From contig NC_069126.1 in NCBI RefSeq assembly GCF_026914265.1, positions 25,397,473 through 25,461,472 of the forward strand: 64,000 bases of DNA, read 5' to 3'. Position 1 is the stretch's first letter, and each line of letters opens with the position of its first letter. The position numbers and the translations under genes are program-made. The notes under the pieces were generated by a model, which was not told the origin of the DNA, did no database searches, and saw nothing but the letters and a program-made list of their open reading frames with translations. Of this stretch, positions 46,201-53,100 are shown piece after piece. This DNA is from Mya arenaria (taxonomy: Eukaryota; Mollusca; Bivalvia; Myida; Myidae).

Positions 46201-47131
46201 ACTGAATTATTTGGACTATTAAGATAGCCAGTATTTTTGCCTTTACATTGACGGATAGCCTTTTATTTAGAACATGTTTTCATAATGACCTTTCAAATCC
46301 AATGGATTTTGGAAACATTGATAGCTAACATTACATCATACGGGCTCATCTCATGACAAAGCTTTCAACAAATTTTGATGTCCCTAAGACAGAGAGTTCT
46401 ACAATTTGAGTTTTTAAACGGAAACAGTTTTAAGATCAAGGTCACCAGAATTCATTAAGATTCATCTACTGGTTATGAGTTGACCAACGATTGAACCTGT
46501 TTACATGTAATTTGAGGTCCAAGGGCCCCTGGGTTCTTCAGTCATTTATTCAAAATGGATTTTCAGTTCAAGGTCATCACAACTTTGCCCTACTGACCTC
46601 AAAATCGATAGGGTTCATTACTGGTCATTACCAGCCTATCTACCAAGTTGGAGGTCCCTGGGCCTTAGTGTTTCTAAATTATTCATAGAAAACCGATGGA
46701 AGGACAGGCAGAGGGTCAGAAAGGCAGTGCAATTATTGTTTACTGCAGTTAGTGGGCATCCAAATTACACAAATTCATGATAAAACTTCAGATACGACAG
46801 AATAACAAGCATTCACCATTTGTGGTTCATTTATTTGAAATAAAAAATGAAACATTTTAATAAATGAATTGTGTATAAATTGACACTTGTTCACTCCGTT
46901 GATTTACAGAAATGTGTAAATTTGGCGCTGTCTTTGACATGTATATTGTGGCTAATTAATTCAAAGTAAAGTAAGATCCTAATGGGGTACGAAAAGAATA
47001 GTGTACGAAACTTGTTTACACTGGATACGCCATACCTCTAGAGAATCAATTTCTCCTTCCGCCCATTTTCCGTTACAAGATGGAGTAAGTAAAAATAAAC
47101 AAATAACTGATGTCAAGAAAACGTTATTCAT
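19857..47131 (-). CDS. TMEM145: TMEM145 orthologue, 14 exon positions, two alternative-exon clusters
   Basis: The spliced protein (577 residues with exon 4D) has a signal peptide, a GOLD-like ectodomain, seven membrane helices and a cytoplasmic tail with two PPxY motifs. Conserved strings match TMEM145 of the GOST family (with GPR180, TMEM87, GPR107): LFITRFCFLS, QNILLYFD, RERWWY, YSADEF, LWHTTYKMYM, LMGKGYTITRG, FDPGLVLYLYESP, HYPEKGSFY and RPQAANKNFPYHVRT. All introns are GT-AG and phases match throughout. Exon 4 exists in four versions (42.3-39.6 kb) and exon 10 in two (29.9 and 23.0 kb). Vertebrate TMEM145 has been reported in stereociliary link structures of cochlear outer hair cells; the role here is unknown. 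Vertebrate TMEM145 is about 490 residues; the extra length is in the tail. Confidence 0.95.
20801..20911 (-). CDS. TMEM145: TMEM145 exon 13 (cytoplasmic tail)
   Basis: 111 nt, phase 0 to 0; encodes FNRPNPQVVMPRGR and an acidic end, NAEDVDDSYSD. Acceptor ATTATAG, donor GTAAGG. Its length is a multiple of three, so skipping would keep the frame. Confidence 0.85.
20987..21710. mobile_element. HINE-like non-autonomous element 1 (intron 12)
   Basis: Begins with gagctgtcacagagatagcg, contains about three diverged copies of a ~180-bp repeat (aatgcaatac, accttaaccagaat, gagttatctaact), and ends with gagtagtatagctctcctttt. It has the same ends and internal unit as the larger element at 35754-38382. 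Confidence 0.7.
21782..22015 (-). CDS. TMEM145: TMEM145 exon 12 (cytoplasmic tail)
   Basis: 234 nt, phase 0 to 0; a Gly/Ser/Asn-rich tail with GPDLTNLFVTS, which resembles the vertebrate (V)PNFTELF segment, and EPEYTQ at the end. Acceptor ATTTCAG, donor GTAAGT. Confidence 0.9.
22320..22379 (-). CDS. TMEM145: TMEM145 exon 11
   Basis: 60 nt, phase 0 to 0; encodes RPQAANKNFPYHVRTTQ, the conserved segment right after TM7. Acceptor TTTGCAG, donor GTAGAA. Confidence 0.93.
22988..23108 (-). CDS. TMEM145: TMEM145 exon 10, version 2
   Basis: 121 nt with the same phases as version 1; encodes FWAGPVMILVASFAVPAY, KREKIVHGLE and VGHAFFL. Acceptor ATTCAG, donor GTATGC. The REKIV(x)G string is nearer to vertebrate TMEM145 than version 1, so this may be the ancestral copy. 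Confidence 0.93.
23519..26622. mobile_element. HINE-like element 2 with ~15 internal 181-bp repeats (intron 10)
   Basis: The left end has gagttgtcacag followed by TGCCCCCGAA (23545-23554). The right end has a GGAC run (about 26560-26580) followed by TTCGGGGGCA (26603-26612), the exact inverse. Between them are about 15 copies of a ~181-bp unit with tgaccttgacctttgagg and gcaagttattttaaaatctg. Subterminal inverted repeats, long internal satellite and short GGAC run fit Helentron-associated (HINE, DINE-1/pearl-like) elements. It sits between the two exon 10 versions. Fragments of coding-like frames here are repeat artefacts. Confidence 0.8.
27736..28248. repeat. 55-bp tandem repeat, 9 near-identical copies
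   Basis: Nine full copies and one partial copy of a 55-bp unit containing gaagtatgaagaatcccag and ggcaatcatcgatag, with very few differences (28087, 28103, 28143, 28221). High identity implies recent expansion. It is intronic, between the two exon 10 versions. Confidence 0.97.
29860..29980 (-). CDS. TMEM145: TMEM145 exon 10, version 1
   Basis: 121 nt, phase 2 in and 0 out; encodes FWAGPIVIIVAMFAIALW, SREKTVVGVE and CGHLFFL, covering the end of TM6, the loop and the start of TM7. Acceptor TTTCAG, donor GTGAGT. It is a paralogue of the exon at 22988-23108. Confidence 0.93.
31207..31287. repeat. (TA)n microsatellite
   Basis: About 40 uninterrupted TA dinucleotides in the intron between exons 9 and 10. 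The Ile/Tyr frames through it are artefacts. Confidence 0.98.
31627..31799 (-). CDS. TMEM145: TMEM145 exon 9 (TM5, start of TM6)
   Basis: 173 nt, phase 0 in and 2 out; encodes FDPGLVLYLYESP, TM5 (IIGYAWFCYAIFF), KHYPEKGSFY and the first half of TM6. Acceptor GATTCAG, donor GTACGT. The phase-2 donor fits both copies of exon 10. Confidence 0.93.
32287..32459 (-). CDS. TMEM145: TMEM145 exon 8 (TM3, TM4)
   Basis: 173 nt, phase 1 in and 0 out; encodes TM3 (LVFLLMLILMG), the family string GKGYTITRG, and TM4 (ISVFMTIYTILYIVVFIW). Acceptor TTTTCAG, donor GTGAGT. Confidence 0.93.
32472..33476. mobile_element. HINE-like element 3 (intron 7)
   Basis: A left TACCCCCCAA (32498-32507) is matched by a right TTGGGGGGTA (33459-33468). 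Inside are about four diverged ~190-bp units with ttcatcatggtcat-type phrases, aagtttgaaaaagat and ttaaggggccacaac, then a (GGAC/GACA) run (about 33395-33425) and a hairpin of TATACCCCCCCAA with TTGGGGGGTATA. Same architecture as elements 1, 2 and 4. Confidence 0.75.
33759..33914 (-). CDS. TMEM145: TMEM145 exon 7 (TM2)
   Basis: 156 nt, phase 1 to 1; encodes RQLWHTTYKMYM, TM2 and a loop containing GVYGNDGNYEKL. Acceptor TTTTCAG, donor GTCAGT. Confidence 0.92.
34220..34291 (-). CDS. TMEM145: TMEM145 exon 6 (TM1)
   Basis: 72 nt, phase 1 to 1; encodes the first membrane helix (DVAFLIVYVLLSALVIVCA). Acceptor CATGTAG, donor GTATGT. Confidence 0.92.
34864..34954 (-). CDS. TMEM145: TMEM145 exon 5
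   Basis: 91 nt, phase 0 in and phase 1 out; encodes KLKYKIHMTNAEVG and the conserved YSADEF before the first membrane helix. Acceptor ATTACAG, donor GTAAGA. It lies 4.6 kb downstream of exon 4A. Confidence 0.92.
35754..38382. mobile_element. HINE-like element 4, interrupted by foldback copies (intron 4)
   Basis: Starts with gagctgtcacagagacagcg, followed by GCTCGACTATTC (about 35769-35780). Ends with gagtagtatagctctcctta and GAATAGTCGAGC (about 38364-38375), the exact inverse of the left stem. Seven or eight ~180-bp internal repeats lie between. The inner sequence breaks at about 37036 and resumes at about 38180 around two foldback units. Confidence 0.8.
37036..38140. mobile_element. two tandem 545-bp foldback elements nested in HINE 4
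   Basis: Two ~545-bp units begin with tataagtatcttccatggcc (37036 and 37581). Each opens with a ~110-bp perfect-to-near-perfect palindrome whose arms run gtgtaagataggttcat... and its inverse (about 37060-37169 and 37605-37716). Each ends near attttatcttcgcccgtggg. A further inverted match links ctttttctcccacctcag (about 37733) to ctgaggtgggagaaaaag (about 38166). No coding is present. Confidence 0.78.
38410..39130. repeat. degenerate tandem repeat related to bivalve satellite-type elements
   Basis: Three or four copies, about 150-190 bp apart, of phrases such as gaaccttcatggcaag, tactgcatggtcaagata and tgaggtgcagacctgggtc. They resemble the internal unit of element 2 at a distance. Ends are not defined. 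Confidence 0.6.
39552..39791 (-). CDS. TMEM145: TMEM145 exon 4, version A (last in transcript, most diverged)
   Basis: 80 codons, phase 0 to 0, acceptor CAACAG, donor GTAAGT. It keeps the first-Cys SCQEK and STRERWWYMAISRC ends but has a longer, unrelated-looking centre with an extra Cys and two sequons (NTS, NST). The added 14-16 residues change the size of the domain. Confidence 0.9.
40589..40783 (-). CDS. TMEM145: TMEM145 exon 4, version B
   Basis: 65 codons, phase 0 to 0, acceptor CAACAG, donor GTAAGT. Contains ESVLKPENNQAIVLL, a diverged centre, and SARERWWYIAVSHC. One sequon (NCT). The first third resembles vertebrate TMEM145, while the central part has diverged. Confidence 0.92.
40933..41124 (-). 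CDS. TMEM145: TMEM145 exon 4, version C
   Basis: 64 codons, phase 0 to 0, acceptor TATACAG, donor GTAAGT. Contains VNNQVIYLSTQNALSGC and SSRERWWYIAVSRC. It has no N-glycosylation sequon, unlike the other three versions. Only 149 nt of intron separate it from version B. Confidence 0.93.
41850..42040 (+). mobile_element. tRNA-derived SINE
   Basis: A tRNA-like head has an A box (TGGTCAAGTGG, 41866-41876) and a B box (GGTTTGATCCC, 41909-41919) at tRNA-like spacing, Leu/Ser-like. The acceptor arms do not pair, and a SINE body (cagcacaggtttctaccta) follows. It lies in intronic DNA between TMEM145 exons 4D and 4C. Confidence 0.7.
42176..42373 (-). CDS. TMEM145: TMEM145 exon 4, version D (first in transcript)
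   Basis: 66 codons, phase 0 to 0, acceptor CACTAG, donor GTGAGT. Contains SNNQVVNLTTDYGLSGC and SSRERWWYFAISRC. Two N-glycosylation sequons (NLT, NET). Versions D and C are the closest to vertebrate TMEM145, so one of them is probably the ancestral exon. Confidence 0.93.
43980..44054 (-). CDS. TMEM145: TMEM145 exon 3
   Basis: Encodes 25 residues, phase 0 to 0, with QNILLYFD and QWAAVYKSGK. Acceptor TTCCAG, donor GTACAC. It is the fixed exon that all four exon 4 versions would join. Confidence 0.93.
45910..45984 (-). CDS. TMEM145: TMEM145 exon 2
   Basis: Encodes 25 residues, phase 0 to 0, containing LFITRFCFLS and LQFEFQYP, the start of the GOLD-like domain. Acceptor TTTTTCAG, donor GTGAGT. 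This is among the best-conserved segments of the family. Confidence 0.93.
46290..46735. repeat. dispersed mollusc-type repeat in TMEM145 intron 1
   Basis: Two diverged ~145-bp copies of a unit with aaggtca(c/t)ca, attcat(c)tac and gaggtcc(a/c)(a)gggcc, ending near aaaaccgatggaaggacag. Probably a non-autonomous element remnant. Confidence 0.45.
47036..47131 (-). CDS. TMEM145: TMEM145 exon 1 (start, signal peptide)
   Basis: Encodes 32 residues from ATG 47131-47129: a hydrophobic signal peptide (VFLTSVICLFLLTPSC) then GKWAEGEIDSLE. The donor is GTATGG in phase 0. This ATG was chosen because it directly precedes the signal peptide and the frame joins exon 2 exactly. Confidence 0.9.
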
Positions 47132-47215
47132 CTTTTAAATCCTTGTTTTCCGTCCGAGAGCGCTAAACAGTCAATTTACACGTCCGCCATTTTCTCATCA
47201 CGTGACCAAAATCCC
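47132..47215 (-). promoter_or_regulatory. TMEM145: TMEM145 promoter / 5' UTR with YY1-like and E-box motifs
   Basis: On the minus strand a CACGTG E-box (about 47200) is followed by AAAATGGCGGAC (about 47183-47194), a YY1-type element common at animal start sites, 55-65 bp upstream of the coding ATG. If transcribed, the motif contains a four-codon upstream frame (ATG GCG GAC GTG TAA). No TATA box is evident. Confidence 0.5.
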
Positions 47216-49189
47216 AGCAACAACGTAAACAATCGGCTATTTTTAGGAACACATCAATGAGTTCGCGTGTTGGTTTAATTGCCAATTAAAATGCCAATTT
47301 CATGCGATTTGCTTATTTTTCCATAAATTCTGATATCTTTTCATTAGCTGATTGATTGAATTGTTGATTGAAAACTTTATTAATCTATCTACCTGTATCT
47401 CGATCTATCTTCCATTTTACTGCATGGGGACAGGCCTACAGGACTGTGTATCATGTCTGTGACACTTGATGCGAGTCCCATATCGAAGCCCTACCGTGGA
47501 CGGATTCGAGTATATGTGGTATCAGTTAAAGGGCGCCAAACTGTGGAAGGACAAGAACTTTGCAGGCAGAATATTTCAGTGGCTTGATTAATTAAACAAA
47601 CAATCAATCAACTATAATTATAACCAATCAAGCAATATCATTCATTTATCCACTCCTGTATATCATTACTTTAAGTCATGTTGAAATTGTTCAATAGGAT
47701 ATGCAAAACATATGTCATGTAAATTAATGTTCATGAATCCATTACCCTCTGTTTTGAAACTCATAAGGGGCCATAATTCCTAAACATCTTATTAAACCCT
47801 GGAAATGTTTCTTTTAAACCAGAATGTGAATGCAGAACTTAACAAAATGCAATACAAATCTATGTATTGAAATCTATTGTCTCTGATGGTCATAAGTATT
47901 ATGTTGGTGCAATTAAACAGACATTTCTATTTATGCATGAACATGCTTGTAATGTATAACAAATATGCGTCAGTGACCTTGACCCCAATTAAGGGAGGGG
48001 GTAGTGTTGTGGACGTCGGTATATGGATGCAGTAAGGAATTCAATAAAATGACAATATATTATCAAACTTTATTACATACATGTAGTATACGGTCCCTGT
48101 AGTATACACTATATTTTTCATCACCAAACAATATACAAGCAGCAACACCAACAGAAAATCGCACGAGGAATGTAAAAGATACACGAGTAAAATATAGGAA
48201 AATGCTGTCATGACTAGAAATGTTAAGTTCATTTCAGTTACATAAATAATTATGCACATAAGCTTTTATCGCTGGAATTAATAATAAATCTGGTCCTAAT
48301 ACACTTTATTCAGTATTAATTGGCCTAAATAGTAAATACTGATAACAAAATCAAAATGAGAAACACATTTGTTTTAATAGAGAAAAGAGTAATCAAATTA
48401 AATGTACAAATAATTTATTTATTAACAAATGAGAAGAAAATAAGAATATTTAAAACATGCTGTAAAAACTTAATATCAGAATTGTACTATACAATGTACC
48501 TGCTGTGATGCTTTGTGAAGAACATGGACTGATGGAATATTTGATATGATAAAAGAATTTTGAATACATTGTATATTTAATTCTTTTACAAAATCTGTAT
48601 TCAACATTTTGGCGGGAGAACATGAATATTTATCTAGTGTAATCTCTAAAACAATAACTGAATATTTATAAGTGTGATAATAATTTTCTCATTGCAAAGA
48701 TTACTTAAAATATTGTATATAGCATAATCACTGTTTATGCCACTAATTCACTTCAACATCTGACCTAATTCAACCCTCTTGTAACACTAATATATGCAAA
48801 CTATTAATGTAAAAGAGTACAACCCACTACAGAAAGGCACTTTGAAATTGGACAGTCTACCTTCTGACGTTTTTTTTATAATTTTTAAAGGAAAAAAAAT
48901 CTCCTATAAAACTTCAATATTTTGCCTTTCTGGGGAATTTTTAAAAGCCCCCAAAACAATACAAAGTAATCATCATACTGTAAAGAGTATTGCACAAAAA
49001 GACAATGAGTAAAGCTGTAAAATTAATAAACAGATCAAGCCCCAAATATGCAGTTGTAAAAATGTATACATGTAGAAAAATTATCAATGTCACAGACTTC
49101 ATTCAGTATCTCTTTTATATAAATCAATATAATGTATCATTATATCATACATCACATAAAAGAATATATTATAAAAAACAAAGGAAAGT
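47216..49189. other. gap between the two genes, including sulfatase 3' UTR
   Basis: No coding sequence is seen. The sulfatase 3' UTR must begin just below 49190 (minus strand). Possible minus-strand AATAAA sites (plus TTTATT) are at about 48415 and 48305. A short repeat-like patch with ataaggggccataattcc and cagtgaccttgacccc lies at 47760-48010. Confidence 0.5.
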
Positions 49190-50117
49190 CTACAATTTCA
49201 CCCAAGGCACCCAGGCACCGTCATGATATTTTGGATTTCCTGCGGGATCGACGGGCGTATTCAGTGGCGGCACCATCGTGTCCTCGTACTGCTGAAGTTG
49301 CAACAACAGCTGGATAACCATGTCCTTGTTGTCCACAGCAATGTTGTTGTACTCACATGGATCATTAGCGATGTTGAACAAACATGGAGAGACTCGTGGA
49401 TCGCAGTTTGTTGAGGCGTTGAATGGTTTTCGTCCGCACTCAACTTTGACTGGATGATTTTTATGATAGTAGGATTTCATTGTGTTTTTGAGTGGTTTCT
49501 TAAAGATTTTAGACTGCAGACCTTTAAAATCCATCCTGTAAGTTTCAAACTTTAGTTCACTTTCAATATTACTATCAATGTTAGATTCAAGTATTTCAAA
49601 ATCAAAATCGCCACCCATGCCCATATTTTCTGCCACTGCATGTTCAAAGTGCTTCAAATTTTGTTGAAGTCTTTTTTCAATGGGAGATTCATTTTCAGTA
49701 ATACCATTTTTACCTCCAAACATTTTAAATGCAGCAGAGTTATTTGCATGCAGCATTTCACTATCTGACGGCTTAGCCCATGGTGGATACCAATCACTCA
49801 AGGCCATCCCAATATCACCAACCACAATCTTATAATCCCCAACACGTAGTCCCATTTGACCTTTACCTGAGGGGTCAATATTATGGAGAATCTCCTGACG
49901 TTTCCCAGCTTTGTTATTGGTAAGAGAGTCCCACTCACTCTGCCCATCAAGATTCTTCATAACTGAGGCGTCCCCACCCGCAGCCGTGTACAATGTTGGT
50001 AACCAGTCACAAACGTGTAACATGTGGTTGGACACGTAACCAGACTGGTTTAGTAGTGGAGATGAGATGAAACCAGTCCCCCGAACTCCGCCTTCCCACT
50101 GTGTGACTTTCATACCT
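49190..50117 (-). CDS. sulfatase exon 8 (C-terminal domain)
   Basis: 928 nt ending in TAG (49192-49190). Encodes [16 protein letters not shown] with the active-site Lys, [15 protein letters not shown], and the C-terminal subdomain with [11 protein letters not shown] and [14 protein letters not shown]. Between them is an insertion of about 100 residues (about 49480-49780) with an acidic stretch ([18 protein letters not shown]) followed by a lysine-rich stretch, absent from ARSB as I know it. Acceptor TTTCACAG. Confidence 0.95.
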
Positions 50118-53100
50118 CTGTGAAATGAGAAAGAAGCAATGCTTGAATGAAGTTACTGACGTTATAATGTTTTTGCCTACTTAAAGTAATTCTATCAATG
50201 TATCCAATGTATGACTATACGACTCTTTGATGCCTGCTGACCGCTTATTTTGCATATAAGGGTTTCATGTGTAGACATAGAATATGCCAAAAATATTGAA
50301 TAATATTATTATAGTAAATACCTGACATTAAAAAATTGCAAAATAGGTAATTTCATGTCAAATTGCAGTTAAAATAAAGAACAAGAATGCAAACTGCCAT
50401 ATCTTTTACAATATCTGTTTTCAGGGTTCATTTGTCTTACATATTGTTAATCAGCAAGTAATGCCCTTTGAAATAATATCATAATTTAATACCCAGTATA
50501 TGAGGTTACCGTATAATAATTTTATGTGGTTACAATATCATGATTTGTTATATGAGGTTACCATAACATAAATATATGTGATAACCATATAACAATTTTA
50601 TTGGTTTTTTGTATCATAATTATATGTGGTTACCGTATCATTATCAAATGAGGTTATTGTATCATAATAAATTATATGGGGTTTCCATACCTCATTTATG
50701 TGGGATAACCGTATCAAAATTAAATGGGCTTTCCATATCATAGTTACATGGGTTTACCGTATCAGAATTGAATGAAGTTACCATATCATAATTATCAGTG
50801 GTTACCACATCATATTTTATTATATGAGGTTTCCATATCATAAATAAACGGATTACCATATCACAACTATATGGGTTTTTTTTCCATACTTTTATGGGGC
50901 AACCATATCACAATTATATGAGGTTACTGTAACATAATTATAAGTGGTTACCACATCATATTTTATTATATGAAGTTTCCATCTTATAATTAAATGGGAT
51001 TACCAAATAACAATCATATGGGGTTCCGTATCATAATTATATGAGGTAATCGTATCACAATTATGTGAGGTTCCCGTATCAAAATTATATGGGGTTATTG
51101 TATTATAATTATATGGGGTTTCCGTATAATAATTATATGGGTTTCAGTATCACAATTATATGGGGTTAATGTATCACAATTATATGAGGTTATAGTGATA
51201 TTATGATATGGGGTTTCCCTTTAATAATTATATGGGGTTATAGTGATATAATGATATAGGGTTTTCATATCACAATTATATGGGGTTATCGTATCATAAT
51301 TATATGGGGTTTCCCAATCGTAATTATACGTGATTACCATAACATAATTATTTCGGGTTTCCATATCATAATTGTATTGGGTCGCCAGGATTCAAAATTT
51401 CACATACCAGTAGTAATGGTAGGATGAAATGATAAGCATATTTGTACACAGGTTCTTAAGTGATTCATTGATCAACTCACTGCATGTACAACTTAGTGGA
51501 TGTTAACTAGAGCAAGAGCCTTGCAGGAGGGTGCCAAAGGTTATCCCTCTTTTTCTCAAGGCCTTACACCAGTAAGGTTTACCGGTATGCTAGTTTATAG
51601 TAGAGTTACATAAGAACTCATATGTACTAAGCTTGATGATGGTTTTTGGCTGACATTTAAGAGTTGGAATGACACAAAACCTGACTGTGACACTAAGAGT
51701 ATGACAGTACCTGGACTGTTTAAATGATTGCATGATCATAATTAAAGTACCTGAGAGGGAAATTGTTGGCTGCATTGGCATCAAACCCATTAGCCGGCCC
51801 CCCATTATCAGTGGTAAACATGATAACGGTGTTGTCGTACATCCCTTGATCTTTCAGTGTCTTCACCACCGCACCCACCGAGTCGTCCAGGGCAGCGACC
51901 ATACCTGCAATAGTTGTGAGTCAACTACACGAATCATTTATAGTGTTGCCCTTCAAGGTAGCCGGTGTTGTTTACAAGATTATCAATAAGGAAACATAAG
52001 TACGGGTCAATTATTTCCCCTGACTTTCTTATATTTAAGCCAGGCAGGTAATGGACAAATTGTAAAAATGTCTCCTTACCATGGACCAGTCAGGCCAAAG
52101 ACAACCAGAAGCCGCAATGTGACAAAACCAGGCTTTTCAAATAGGCAATTAAAAATTAAAGCCTTCACATAAATTACCTGCACAACACTGTCCATCAATC
52201 TTTACCCAAATTATTGGGCGAAAACCAATGATTGACGCCCAGCCCACCCGCCCATTCGCCCAATGGTCCAACAGCATCCCATTTTTCTAATGTAATGTAA
52301 ACCAATCTTTGACCTGGCCATCCATATGGCATTCTCATTCTTATTTCCCATTTTTCGTTCAAAACCTGGTTAAAATTGCTTCAATTATAGTATTAATTTT
52401 ATGTGGTTACAGTATCATAATTTGTTATATGAGGTTACCGTAACATAAATATATGTGATAACCATATAACAATTTTATTGGTTTTTTGTATCATAATTAT
52501 ATGTGGTTACCGTATCATTATCAAATGAGGTTATTGTATCATAATAAATTATATGGGGTTTCCATACCTCATTTATGTGGAATAACCGTATCAAAATTAA
52601 ATGGGCTTTCCATATCATAGTTACATGGGTTTACCGTATCAGAATTGAATGAAGTTACCATATCATAATTATCAGTGGTTACCACATCATATTTTATTAT
52701 ATGAGGTTTCCATATCATAAATAAACGGATTACCATATCACAACTATATGGGGTTTTTTTCATACTTTTATGGGGCAACCATATCACAATTATATGAGGT
52801 TACTGTAACATAATTATAAGTGGTTACCGCATAATATTTATTATATGAAGTTTCCATCTTATAATTAAATGGGATTACCAAATAACAATCATATGGGGTT
52901 CCGTATCATAATTATATGGGGTAATCGTATCACAATTATGTGAGGTTCCCGTATCAAAATTATATGGGGTTATTGTATTATAATTATATGGGTTTCAGTA
53001 TCACAATTATATGGATTTCAGTATCACAATTATATGGGGTTAATGTATCACAATTATATGAGGTTATGGTGACATTATGATATGGGGTTTCCCTTTAATA

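Noticed and set aside
49223..49443. Frames overlapping the sulfatase last exon on both strands
   Set aside because: Shadow frames of exon 8; the sulfatase frame has clear domain motifs and splice-consistent borders.
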